64,000 bases of DNA from positions 14,030,762-14,094,761 of the forward strand of contig OZ007512.1 of the NCBI GenBank assembly GCA_963931865.1. Direction: 5' to 3'. Positions 31,468-43,700 of this stretch are shown piece after piece (the first letter of the stretch is position 1; every line of letters starts with the position of its first letter). The position numbers and the translations under genes are program-made. The DNA is from Axinella damicornis. Lineage: Eukaryota > Porifera > Demospongiae > Axinellida > Axinellidae. The notes below the pieces were generated by a model. It worked only from the letters and a program-made list of their open reading frames with translations, made no database searches and was not told the origin of the DNA.

Positions 31468-32062
31468 TCAAATCTTCCTTGAATGTAAGTGTGCTGAAGG
31501 CCAAGCCTTGAATCTCCACCTTGAGGGATCATTTTGTCTGTTTTGCAAACAATGACTATACACGTATGTGAGTGCATTCCTGTGGCATGCAACCATTTTC
31601 AGGGGAAAGTTGTGTCTAAAGCTTCCTCCCACTGAAAACCACTGATCGGTGACCCCACACTGTTCCGATACTTGATATTCTTCATGACTGTTGTTTACTT
31701 GCATTGTGAAAATACATTTCCCCAGTTGTTGCCAAATCATCCACTCTTTCCCTGTTGGAATATATGCACTTTCAGTATCAACAAGTGCAACTTGTTTCAT
31801 TATTGTTAAGCTTGGGCAGTGGATTATTCCAGTAGGTAGTGGGGAGATTCCGGAATAATGAGGTGTGGAAATTGGTATAATTATATTCAATGTGCACGTG
31901 CACACCGCACCACAGCCACCGCTTTGCTAGTTCTAGTTCTGCCAGCAGTGGTACTGGTCCGGTAGTTCGGTAGATCCACATCATCCAGAGTGTGGACGGA
32001 TGACATTGACTCCTCCGACGTCGAAGTGAGCTCGGTCACTGCTGAGCGTCCTTCGCTACCTG
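31468..32062 (-). CDS. uncharacterised open region conserved in both arms
   Basis: On the minus strand, an exon-like Ser/Thr-rich block (about 31905-32062, containing TELTSTSEESMSSV) is followed by an ORF of about 145 codons ending at 31468 that includes QVSEQCGVTDQWFSVGG. The mirror at 53030-53710 keeps both open with only a few residue changes. It runs antisense to the surrounding DLG5 intron. I recognise no family. Conservation between arms that may be alleles is weak evidence of function. Confidence 0.3.
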
Positions 32063-32783
32063 AAATGTTTCTGTCTGCATGTGTTTGTACGCAAAACTGA
32101 ATATAATATTTCAGGAATAATAGGTGCTAGATTATGTGAATAATGTAGTAGGTGGAAAAACAGGAATAATCCGCCCAAGCCTAACAAGTGTACATTAGGT
32201 AGGGTGCCTTGGTTGGGGTCAAACCAAGCAGCCAAAGGCTTCCCATTACCTCCCAAGACAGAAATTGGAAGCATAAACAGAAGCATTATATAATTCCTGG
32301 GCTCAGTGTATATAGGACATGGGGACAAAGTGTGAGCACACCAGCAGGCAGTGGGCGCAGGTGAGGTTGCTAACTTCAATACAGTGTTGTGGTACATGTT
32401 GATTGAACCGTGAGGGGTGTGGTCTATCGGGCTTATAGATTGTGTACACACATTGGGGCTTAGGGAGTAACGTATTGGTCATGTGCCATGATGGGTTAAT
32501 ATCCACGTGTCGTGTCGGGTAATCCCGTTGCCCACTGCAGCTATATAGAAGAAATATTATAGCGAGAGCCTGCCAAGTAATTCAGTATTCTCGTCTGCAG
32601 GTCTGATGAGCCGTGGGCTATCATTCCAGCGCTACGGTTCCCGTACAGTGCGCAAGAGTCTGGATGTGCTGAGTCGGCAGTGTGAGTACGTTCAGAGGGA
32701 GAGAGATGAACTGCAGAAGTCCCTCATCTCCCGAGAGAGAGAGATATCGTCACTGCTGAGGTAGAACAGTAATACTACGTTAT

Positions 32784-32890
32784 ATGTGCACACGCACCAT
32801 ACTCTCCCCTCCCTCCTCCCGACCCACGTACCATACTCTCCCCTCCTCCCTCCTCATGCACCATACTCTCCCGTCCTTCCTCCCAACGCA
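32784..32890 (+). repeat. short ACCATACTCTCCC tandem repeat
   Basis: Three units of about 30 bp in the intron between the first two coiled-coil exons. The mirror is at 49730-49830. Confidence 0.7.
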
Positions 32891-33104
32891 TGCACCACAG
32901 CTCTCGCGATCAGTTCCAGAGCAACCTCCTGGCGGTGACTCAGAAGTACCAGGAGCTGCTGATGGAGCTGGGACACTGGAGGGACCTGCTCTCCAACCAA
33001 TCAGAAGGTGGCTACCAGGTCAGCTGACTGTCATGTGACTTGCACAAATTCTACTGGGTTGAGTTGTAACAGATGATATCCATACAACCAAGATCGAGTA
33101 TGCA

Positions 33105-33262
33105 TGTCTTCCTCTCCCTCCCTCCCTCCTTCCCTCCCTCCCTCCCTCCCTCCTTCTCCTCCCTCCCTCTTTTCTCCCTCCTCCTCCCCCCTCCCTCTTG
33201 TCTCCCTCCCCCTCCTCCCTCCCCCTCTTCCCTCCCTCCTTCTTAACCCTCCCCTTCTTCCC
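33105..33262 (+). repeat. CCTCCCTCC polypyrimidine tract
   Basis: About 150 bp of nearly pure C and T upstream of the exon at 33275. The mirror purine tract is at 49345-49505. Confidence 0.85.
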
Positions 33263-34404
33263 GCCCTCCACTAGAGAATGCAAGAGTTGCTGAGTGAGCG
33301 TGAGAGCATCCAGGCTGAGTACGACCAGCTGGAGGGAGAGTTCATGCTCGTCTCATCGGAGCTCAATGCTGCAAGGTAGGGAAGGACAGAAGGACAGACA
33401 GACAGACAGACAGACAGATGGACAGACAGACAGACAGATTGGATTGCATAATAGAGCACTGTGAAAGATTTCACAGTCTTTGCTTTATAGCCACAGGTAT
33501 CTGGATTCGATTCTCAAGACATGTCACTAAGCATTAGCTTTAAGATTCAAATATCATTACATTGGATACCTCCGACAATAATGCCTCTACAACAGCTGGA
33601 GACTTGACCACCACATGCATATCCTCAACTAAAGAGTTTGCACATCAAAGGGTATCCCACTTTTCTTCAAAGGGTTCTGTACTATATAGAGTGTTTCCTG
33701 TTCAATTCTGTTGTCCATGATTGGATGAAGCAGGACATCTGCAGAGACCACCCACCCACCCACCCTCCCACCCGGTCCTTCTTGACAGCCCAACAAACTG
33801 CACGTGACTTCAGCGTCCACTGACTCTGTCCCTCCCCTCCCCCTCCTCAGGGATCGCATCAGTCGTCTGCTCAACCACCTGGAGCGGAGCGAGGCAGTCG
33901 TGGCCATCACACAGGAAGACAAGGAAAAGCTCAAGGACAAGGTGGGTCTTGTGACAGTCATGTGATACATATGTGAAAGTTGACAGTCATGATCATATTA
34001 TACATGTCATGTGATCATCATAGCAATAATTGATGCATGACTAATTATACCTGTGTTCCTACCACATACCCTCATATTCACACCCTCACACTCACACCCT
34101 CGCACTCACACACTCACACACTCACACATCTTCACACCCTCACACTCACACACTCACACTCACACATCTTCACACCCTCACACTCACATGTCACAGCTGG
34201 AAGTGTCCCAGGGAGAAATCCAGCGTCTCCATCGGAAGATTGAGAGACTAGCATCCCGAGACAGCCTACCGGAGCCTTCAGGCAGCGTGGGGGTTGGTGA
34301 GGGAGATACTCAGAGCCTGGGGGATAAGTGTGCGGAGGTATGTGATCACACACCCTCACACACCACACATTTCACTTACACACTTCAAACACACACTCAC
34401 ACAC

Positions 34405-35100
34405 CACACGGTCAAATTCAACCTACAGCAAAATGGACATCGTTAGCATGATCCTGATCACAATGGCGCAAATTAGGCATACAATGCTAAGTATCTTGGG
34501 CTAGGAAGGAGATACAAAGCTGGGAGGGATTTGTACCATTGTGATCAGCATGAATGGAGCTTTTCAATGACATCCATTTTGCTGTAGGTTGAATTTTGAC
34601 CCAAAACCATGGATTATAGCCTTTGGTCGAGTGCGATTTTTGGCAAAAATGTGACCGACAGTAAAAAACGATTTTAGGACACCATTTGAAAGCTGTTTTC
34701 AGGCTGATCACAATGGCGCAATTCCCAGCTTCATATCACATTCACACACCAAGATATAGATATAATGTGTCTTTCATTTGACACTAGATACAGGAATTAG
34801 GCCAAATGTTTGGGCTATGTACAATGTACTATGCCAGGTATCTTGGGCTAGGAATGAGATATGAAGCTGGGATTTGTACCATTGTGATCAGCATGAATGG
34901 AGCTTTTCAATGACGTCCATTTTGCTGTAGGTTGAATTTTGACCCAAAACCTTAGGTCGAGTGCGATTTTTGGCAAAAATGTGACCGACAATAAAATTTG
35001 TTTTTATAACATCAAGTGAAGTTTCTTTTCATGCTGATCGCAATGGTGCGAATCCCAGCTCTGTGTCTCATTCCTAGCCCAAGATACCTAGCATAGTACT
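34405..35100. mobile_element. nested foldback element in a DLG5 intron
   Basis: TTCAACCTACAGCAAAATGG and its complement recur in both orientations, with TTGATCAGCATGAA-like and GGGCTAGGAATGAGAT blocks repeated between them. The structure is a long imperfect inverted repeat with an additional partial unit. The mirror is at about 47475-48175. No coding capacity. Confidence 0.6.
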
Positions 35101-35509
35101 TAGCTGGCTACTCCGTATATCCATTGTCTAAAGAAAGACATGTTGTATCCATGCATTTATGAACATACCTTCACCATGTGTACCCACCCTCGCACTGTGC
35201 CCCCGACAGCTGCAGTCTGAGTTGGACAAAGCTCTGGACAACAGCAAGGAACTCACGGAGCGTCTCCAGGTCGCTCACATTGAGCGTAGGGAGGCCCTGG
35301 ATGAGAGGGACTCCCAGCTCTCCAAATACCATGTTGAGTGGGAGAGGAGGAAGAAGGCAGAAAGGGAGGTTAGTCATGTGGTGGTCATGTGACCTGTGTG
35401 CCCGTGTGTAGTAGGATAAAATGAATCAGTGTTGCAGGAGTTAATTAAGTCATGTGATCTTTTGGAGTGATGTAAACGTCAATAGTCCTGTGATAACATC
35501 TCCCCCCTC

Positions 35510-35872
35510 CCTCCTCTCTCGCTCTCCCTCCATCCTCACTCTCCCTCCATCCTCACTCTCCCTCCATCCTCCGATCCCTCCACCCACACCTTCCACCCTC
35601 CCCACCCTCCCCCTTTCCCCTCTCTCCACCCTCCCTTCTGTCCACCCCCCTCTATCCACCCTCCCCCTTTCCCAATACCCTCCCCCTTTCCCCTCCCTCC
35701 ACCCTCCTCTGTCCCCCCTCCCCCCTCCCCCCTCCCCCCTCCCCCCTCCCCCCTCCCCCCCCCCCCCCCCCCCCCCCCCCTTCCCCTATACCCTCCCCCT
35801 TTCCCCTTCCTCCACCCTCCCCACCTGTCCACCTCTGTCCACCCCTCCCCCCCCCCCCCCCCCCCCCTTCCC
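35510..35872 (+). repeat. polypyrimidine tract with C runs
   Basis: About 360 bp of CCCTCC and CCCCCTC before the acceptor of 35885. The mirror intron (46938-47080) is much shorter. Confidence 0.85.
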
Positions 35873-38024
35873 CTGCACCTACAGCTCCGTCATTTACGTC
35901 AGAAGCAGCATCCGGCAGACACACACAGCCAGCTGAGCTACACGTCCTCCTCAGCGATATCTCCAGACGAGCTCACCAACGTCCGGCCAGAAGACTTCAC
36001 CATAGTGATGCCTGCGCCATCCTCCGGTGGTACAGTCCCAGCTGCCACAGACTATATAGCTCTTACATGAAACTCTTAAGAGCTATATAACCTATATGCA
36101 GCTGCATTGACATTGTGCATAGTAAGGTATATAGTATATATATGTATAAGCCCCCATGTTTTGGGGACGTTAGAATGCGGCTAAAGAGAGGGTGAGCACT
36201 GGAGAGCGGACACATACGTGGTGTCTGCCCGCCAGTGGCGGTACTAGCCACTGGCGCCATAGAAAAAAAAACGTACGTAGACTACATGAACGTACACTGC
36301 CTAGCTATATAGAGGCAGTTCTTTGATCTATAGCTATCAACTGTGAGACGTAATTACCTCTAGCAGCAGTTTATTGTGTACAGTCAGTCAAAGTTAGTTA
36401 ATGTCCCCTGCAGAAGCAACATCATTCAAAGTATGCGGAGATGCTATGAGAGGGCTTCCTGATAACCGAAAATCGTGCCTGGGTGAAAAATTTTCCGCGC
36501 TTCGCACGAAATACTGATCAACACCCCACGACTGTTTTGCATCCGCTGCACGCCTCCATACTTTGCCGCCAATGTTCTCCCCCCCCCAACCTTCTATTGC
36601 TGTGCACGCCTGTGCTGCCCACCCAAGTTCACTTGAATGCTGTGAAACCAACCAGTGTGCTTATAATTACCCTACAAGCCTCTGTTGGTGAGAACTACTT
36701 CATCATTTTACCATGGAAATGTGTTATCCCGCTCCAGATCCTGGAATGGACCTGGGTCTGGGGGTGGTGGTGCGCACGGTTGCCGAGAATGGACTGGCGG
36801 CCAACAATGGAGTCAAACCCGGGGACGAGCTATACCAGGTGGGCGTGGTCAAGTCAACACTGGGCCTGAGAAACTACTATCAACCTCTCTCTGCACACAC
36901 TGAAAACCAGCTGTAGTACATAGCTATAGTTAGTACCTTGTCTCACTCACACACTCACCCACACTCACTCACACACACTCACTCACACACACTCACACAC
37001 ACACACTCACTCACAGGTAAACCACATCAACCTGGCAGTGGACAAGGAACCGCTAGAGTTTGCACGGCGACTCCTCCTCTCAGCCTCCCAGACCGTCACC
37101 CTCTCCATCAAACGGCAGGTGAGCAACATGCACACACAGACATGATGGCCACACATGCAGACGTGATGGCCATTTGTACTGACAAGTGAAGCACACCTTG
37201 AGACTGTAAACTGGTTGTACTGGAGGGGAGAGCAGTATTTCCTGCTGGCAGTAGAGGCCTAAATTTCTGCACTCTTCCTGCAAAAGTACAGGGCACAATT
37301 TCCTGTAAACTTTCATCACTTGCCCTGAACTTTTCCAGAACAGGTGCAGGAAAGTGTACCAGAAATTGTGTCCTGAACTGATTGTCAGGAAATTGAACTT
37401 CCGGTTGTGCTCTGGATGGTATCTGGTCGCACCAGTTGTGCCTAGGGGGTGTATCCTGTAATCATCTTGACTCTTTTCTTCCTCCCTAATGCTCGTCTGT
37501 CCTATTGACGTCTAGCTATTTGTGAACTGCAGATCCTAAGAAGTTGTGATGTTCTATTCCTCATTTGCAGGTTCCCTCGTCGGTCGTGGGTTTACATCCG
37601 TCGTTCTCCTTCCCCGCTCTCTCCCTCACGACCACACCCACCAGTCCCTGCCTCGTTAACCCGCTGGAGCAGCAGATCCTCATGCAGCACCGCTCCTCAG
37701 CAGGGATGCTGCCAATAGCGGAACACCTGTCCCTCTCCCTCTCACGATCACAGGTGTGAGGTGTGAGGAGGTGGACGTGTGGCTGTGTGTGTGTGTGAGG
37801 ATGTGTATCTTCATACTGCATGCACAATCTTAGGAAAACTCTAGTGAGCCTTTTGTATTGCAAGACTCCTGAAAAGACACATTCAGTGTAGCTATGGAAT
37901 GTGTGTTTGGAATGTATGTACTTTGGATCTGATGATGTGTTGCTATGCCAACAGCAGCTCCCACAGGTTAGGCAATTGTGCGTCACATAGTTGCCATTCC
38001 TCCACTTCCTCCTCTCCTCTTCCA

Positions 38025-38248
38025 CTTCCTCTTCCACTTCCTCCTCTTCCCCTCCTCTGCCTCCCCCTCCTCCTCCCCTTCCTCCTCCCCCTCCTCCTCC
38101 CCCTCCTCCTCCCCCTCCTCCTCCCCCTCCTCCTCCCCTTCCTCCTTCCCTTCCTCCTCCCCTTCCTCTTCCTCCCCCTCTTCCACCTCCTCCTCCTCCT
38201 CCTCCTCCCCCTCCTCCTCCCCCTCCTCCTCCTCCTCCTCTTCCTTGT
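38025..38248 (+). repeat. (CCT)n polypyrimidine tract
   Basis: CTCCTCCCC units before the exon at 38259. The arm 2 equivalent (44170-44490) contains a different internal tandem. Confidence 0.85.
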
Positions 38249-38378
38249 TTTTATGCAGGTGTCCAGCACCACCAGTACCTCCACTAGTGCGAAGTCACAT
38301 GACGGCCAGACCAGTGGGGACGACCGTGGGGGCATCTCAGAGGTGACGTACTGTGTGTTAGTATTTAGGAGTATACTA

Positions 38379-38480
38379 CTAGCCTCGTCCCCAGGCCTCC
38401 GCACAGATTTTATCTCGCAGCCGTGAGAAAAATTTATCCATAGCTGTGAGATAAAAAATCTGAGTGGAGGCCTGGGAACA
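38379..38480. mobile_element. foldback element, CTCGTTCCCAGGCC family
   Basis: AGCCTCGTCCCCAGGCCTCC and GGAGGCCTGGGAACAG flank an inner stem TTATCTCGCAGCCGTGAGAA. The mirror at about 43925-44030 has a complete CGAGGCTAG end. Confidence 0.6.
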
Positions 38481-38539
38481 GCTACTGTACTACGACATGT
38501 ACTACGGCTACTGTACAGTAAGCTATTGCAAATATAATC

Positions 38540-38790
38540 ATTGCATACACACTGCAGTATACTACAGTATACTACAGTAAGCTATTGCACTTATAGATCA
38601 CACTGTAAATATGATCATTGCATGCACACTGCAGTATACTACAGTATACTGCAGGTGCATTGCTGTATAAACTATCACTGTAAGCCTCACAGTATACTGC
38701 ATGTGCACTACAGTATACTGCATGTACACTACAGGATACTACATGTATACTACAGTATACTACAGTATACTGCTCCGTATACTACAGGAC
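38540..38790 (+). repeat. AGTATACT-rich tandem region
   Basis: Many TACAGTATACTGCATGTACA-like words with internal GTATAC palindromes, up to the acceptor at 38787. The mirror is at 43627-43855, with extra units there. Confidence 0.75.
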
Positions 38791-39067
38791 AGTGGGACGG
38801 AACATCTACCTTTCAAGAGCAGGGATGGAGAGGAGCGGATATCCGGCATGTACCCAAGCAACCGTATCTCGGCTGTTTCCAACCAATCAGATAGCAGCGG
38901 ACTCATCACTAGCCCAACAGGTAAAACATTTTAATAAACTGGATATTGTTACGGTACGAGTGTACCACTTCCCGAGACAGATTGGCATCCTCAGGTCACC
39001 TGGTGGACACTTCAGACTATGATTGCATCCACTAGCTCTGCGGATACGTACCTTACAGCTCGGCACA

Positions 39068-39104
<37 letters not shown>

Positions 39105-40565
39105 CACTCACACTCAAACATACATACACACACACACACACAAACAGCCTCTATCGGCCGAGATCGCCACCGTGACTCTCTCATACCTGACAGCATCACA
39201 CGATATGAGGGCACCACCATCCTCGGTCGGACACTTCCTGAGAAATACGAGCCCCCTACCAGCATCCTCCAGGGATACGAGGAGGGAGGGGAGGGAGGGG
39301 AGAGGGCAGAGGGCGGACAGCTGTCACAAGAATGGTACATGGAATCTCTGTGCTGCTGATTGTCTTGCTTTTACTTATTAGTTTACTGTCCCTCTCCCTT
39401 TTCTCCCAACGTCTCTCCCTCCCTCACTCACCCGCACACTCCCTGCCTCCTCCCTCCCTCCCTCCCTGCCTCCCTCCCTCCCTCCTCCCTTCTCCCTCCT
39501 CCCCCTCAGTGAAGATGAGCTGTGTTCACTGGATGTCAACCACCAGCCCCCCACTCCTCCGCGGTGGCGCAAACGTAGTCAAGACTCTGATAACGAAGCC
39601 CAGCGACTACAGCGCTGGAACAAAGTGATTTACCGCAACCGCCGTGAGAAAGAGAGGAAAATTTCTCGATCCATGGATGATATGACTGAGGTAGGAGATG
39701 ATGGGGAAGGGAGAGGAGGGGGGGGGGGGGGGGGGTGGGGGGGGGGGAGACAGAATACGATTGCTAGTGAGAAGCGAACTGTTTGAATTTCCTGTCTAAT
39801 CATCTTCTTTCCACCATCTTTTCTTCCTCCCCCTCTCCCTATCCCCTCCTTTGCCTCCTCCTCCTCCCTCCTGTCCCTCCCTCAGGTCGGCCACAATGAT
39901 GAGCTAGTGATTAGTCCGAAGATTAACCGGAAAGAACTGTAAGTATATAATGATGGCGATTTGGTAAGCGTGTGGCCTTCATACTTCCTGAACCCTGAAC
40001 TCCGCAAAGAATGTTCAAGAACATTGAGCATGGGCCGGAACAGCTGGGGCTACAAGTGGATGCAATGGGGGAGCAGCAGTCATAGCGGACGCTATCAGGG
40101 AGCAGCAGTTGAAGCGGATGCAATCGGGAGTAGCTGAGCAAGCGAAGCTACTTGTAGTGGATTGACCTCTAACCTGAGACGTCACCTATCATAATTGAGT
40201 ACCATACTGTGGTGGTTTACACTTCAATTTACTGTCTGCACCATCTCTCTGTTGTCGCCATTCTTCCCCCCAGGCATGTTAATAGGGTGCTCCTCCCAGG
40301 GGTCAGTTGGGACGTGGTTTGAAGCTGGTGGGTGGGCGTGGCTATGGAGTGTTCGTCCACTCTCATCGCACACCAGCAGGGGACTGCAGACCGGAGACCA
40401 GATCACCAAGGTAACGTCACCATCAGCATCAATACAGTCCAGCCCAACGGCTCCTGCCAACCATCAGTGCTTGCATGAAACCATGTCTACAATCAGTGGA
40501 AGGTGGAGCATTAATGTCCTCAACATCTCCCTTAGAGTAGGTATTACTTTGGAGTCACCTGCTGC

Positions 40566-40765
40566 NNNNNNNNNNNNNNNNNNNNNNNNNNNNNNNNNNN
40601 NNNNNNNNNNNNNNNNNNNNNNNNNNNNNNNNNNNNNNNNNNNNNNNNNNNNNNNNNNNNNNNNNNNNNNNNNNNNNNNNNNNNNNNNNNNNNNNNNNNN
40701 NNNNNNNNNNNNNNNNNNNNNNNNNNNNNNNNNNNNNNNNNNNNNNNNNNNNNNNNNNNNNNNNN
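40566..40765. other. 200-N assembly gap 2
   Basis: Exactly 200 N. The left flank (AGGTATTACTTTGGAGTCACC) reappears inverted near 41675, so the gap is the centre of a second inverted duplication of about 14-16 kb per arm. Confidence 0.95.
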
Positions 40766-43700
40766 GCTCCCGACCCTCTCCACCCTCCACATCCCCGCGT
40801 GCCCCAGGGGAAGTGTGTCACCACGTGGAAGATGTGGCCTTTCTCAAAAGTGAGTTCATTACGCACTGACTTTTTCTGTGGGGAAACTTTGTCCTGTGTG
40901 TGCATGTTGTGAATGTGAGAGCATAATTCAAGACTGGCTAAATCATGCGTAGACCACTCACCTCACGTAGAAATTGTCTCTTGCATTTGCTGAAGGCAGT
41001 CTCGAGTACGCTGCAAGTTGTGGAGATGAACAGAGCTAACCTACACTAATCCTAAGGAAATTCACCTGACATGCTACAGGTCATCATGTGACATCACACA
41101 AAGTGGGGGAGGACCGTTCGACAAACCCTCTTCCTGGACAGAAGGATTCTTGAACCTACGTATACCATTTGGAAGCAGTGTAGAACTCTAGAAAGTAATT
41201 ACCACACGACTAGCCACTCTTCTACAATGTGAGATGTCACTACTCCGATCACAACCCTGATACCGTTCCCAGCCCATTCTTACACATGCTGCTTTCACCA
41301 GCCTTGTGCATGCGACTCGAGTGATTTTACAATTCCTGCAAACGGGCCACATGACCCAACATGACATACAATGGTTGTCACATGACAGTCACATGCTCAC
41401 CATCCATGTTGTGGTGCAGGGATAGAATGCACTGCTCCTCAGAGTGTGGGTATGAGTGGAGGATCTCCACCACCTCTGCGTAGGTCAAGTTGTCCACTGG
41501 CTTGTTCCCAATCTGAGAGAAGGGAGAAACATGTGCAGGAATTAAGAGTTTGAGCAACTTCAATCCATGAAGCTGACAGCTAGAGCAGCTGATTCAAGAG
41601 GTACACTCGTAGGCCCCCAGCATAGCTGACGATCGAGGCCTGGGATTGACCAAAACATACGTCCTGCGCAGCAGGTGACTCCACAGTAATACCTACTCTA
41701 ATATAAGGGAGACGTTGAGGACATTAATGCTCCACCTTCCACTGATTGTAGACATGGTTTCATGCAAGCACTGATGGTTGGCAGGAGCCGTTGGGCTGGA
41801 CTGTATTGATGCTGATGGTGACGTTACCTTGGTGATCTGGTCTCCGGTCTGCAGTCCCCTGCTGGTGTGCCGATGAGAGTGGACGAACACTCCATAGCCA
41901 CGCCCACCCACCAGCTTCAAACCACGTCCCAACTGACCCCTGGGGAGGAGCACCCTATTGACATGCCTGGGGGGAAGAATGGCGACAACAGAGAGATGGT
42001 GCAGACAGTAAATTGAAGTGTAAACCACCACAGTATGGTACTCAATTATGATAGGTGACGTCTCAGGTTAGAGGTCAATCCACTACAAGTAGCTTCGCTT
42101 GCTCAGCTACTCCCCGATTGCATCCGCTTCAACTGCTGCTCCCTGATAGCGTCCGCTATGACTGCTGCTCCCCCATTGCATCCACTTGTAGCCCCAGCTG
42201 TTCCGGCCCATGCTCAATGTTCTCGAACATTCTTTGCGGAGTTCAGGGTTCAGGAAGTATGAAGGCCACACGCTTACCAAATCGCCATCATTATATACTT
42301 ACAGTTCTTTCCGGTTAATCTTCGGACTAATCACTAGCTCATCATTGTGGCCGACCTGAGGGAGGGACAGGAGGGAGGAGGAGGAGGCAAAGGAGGGGAT
42401 AGGGAGAGGGGGAGGAAGAAAAGATGGTGGAAAGAAGATGATTAGACAGGAAATTCAAACAGTTCGCTTCTCTCTAGCAATCGTATTCTGTCTCCCCCCC
42501 CCCCCCCCCCCCCCCCCCTCCCTCTCCCTTCCCCATCATCTCCTACCTCAGTCATATCATCCATGGATCGAGAAATTTTCCTCTCTTTCTCACGGCGGTT
42601 GCGGTAAATCACTTTGTTCCAGCGCTGTAGTCGCTGGGCTTCGTTATCAGAGTCTTGACTACGTTTGCGCCACCGCGGAGGAGTGGGGGGCTGGTGGTTG
42701 ACATCCAGTGAACACAGCTCATCTTCACTGAGGGAGGGAGGAGGGAGGAGGGAGGAGGGAGGGAGGGAGGGAGGGAGGCAGGGAGGGAGGGAGGGAGGAG
42801 GCAGGGAGTGTGCGGGTGAGTGAGGGAGGGAGAGACGTTGGGAGAAAAAGGGAGAGGGACAGTAAACTAATAAGTAAAAGCAAGACAATCAGCAGCACAA
42901 ACAGAGGTTCCATGTACCATTCTTGTGACAGCTGTCCGCCCTCTGCCCTCTCCCCTCCCTCCCCTCCCTCCTCGTATCCCTGGAGGATGCTGGTAGGGGG
43001 CTCGTATTTCTCAGGAAGTGTCCGACCGAGGATGGTGGTGCCCTCATATCGTGTGATGCTGTCAGGTATGAGAGAGTCACGGTGGCGATCTCGGCCGATA
43101 GAGGCTGTTTGTGTGTGTGTGTGTGTGTATGTATGTTTGAGTGTGAGTGTTAGTGTGTGTGTGTGTGTGTGTGTGTGAGTGTGTGTGTGAAGGTGTATTT
43201 CATGTGTCAAAGGTGCAGTCAGAGTCTGCCGAAGAGTCTGCTGAAGTGAGAGCATAGCCCGAGGCTTCATTCTGAAAGTGAGTTTGCCTGACATTTTGCG
43301 CTTAGACCAGGAGCGCTGATGCCACTTGTTTATCGTGTGTGTGTATTGTGCCGAGCTGTAAGGTACGTATCCGCAGAGCTAGTGGATGCAATCGTAGTCT
43401 GAAGTGTCCACCAGGTGACCTGAGGATGCCAATCTGTCTCGGGAAGTGGTACACTCGTACCGTAACAATATCCAGTTTATTAAAATGTTTTACCTGTTGG
43501 GCTAGTGATGAGTCCGCTGCTATCTGATTGGTTGGAAACAGCCGAGATACGGTTGCTTGGGTACATGCCGGATATCCGCTCCTCTCCATCCCTGCTCTTG
43601 AAAGGTAGATGTTCCGTCCCACTGTCCTGTAGTATACGGAGCAGTATACTGTAGTATACTGTAGTATACATGTAGTATCCTGTAGTGTACATGCAGTATA

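Larger units (their letters stand above)
26847..40410 (+). pseudogene. DLG5-like N-terminal, coiled-coil and PDZ exons (arm 1 copy)
   Basis: It starts mid-exon (26847-26916, truncated 5' edge). Then follow 32601-32760, 32901-33018, 33275-33375, 33851-33941, 34197-34337 and 35210-35368 (coiled coil), 35885-36026, 36738-36838 and 37017-37118 (PDZ 1, GLGVVV...GDELYQV), 37571-37753, 38259-38342, 38788-38920, 39148-39334 and 39510-39690 (Ser/Thr-rich linker), 39886-39938 and 40274-40410 (PDZ 2 start). Every exon but the last has the same length and phase as its mirror at 41828-50015. The last has lost one C in the run at 40295-40297 and one G near 40368, so PDZ 2 runs into TGA. The CARD exon and everything past the gap are missing. 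It is either the other haplotype of the contig 3 gene or a true duplicate. Alone it cannot encode the scaffold. Confidence 0.85.

Noticed and set aside
37899..38426. Leucine/serine/proline-rich ORFs
   Set aside because: Translation of a CCT-rich polypyrimidine tract before a DLG5 exon, open in several frames on both strands.
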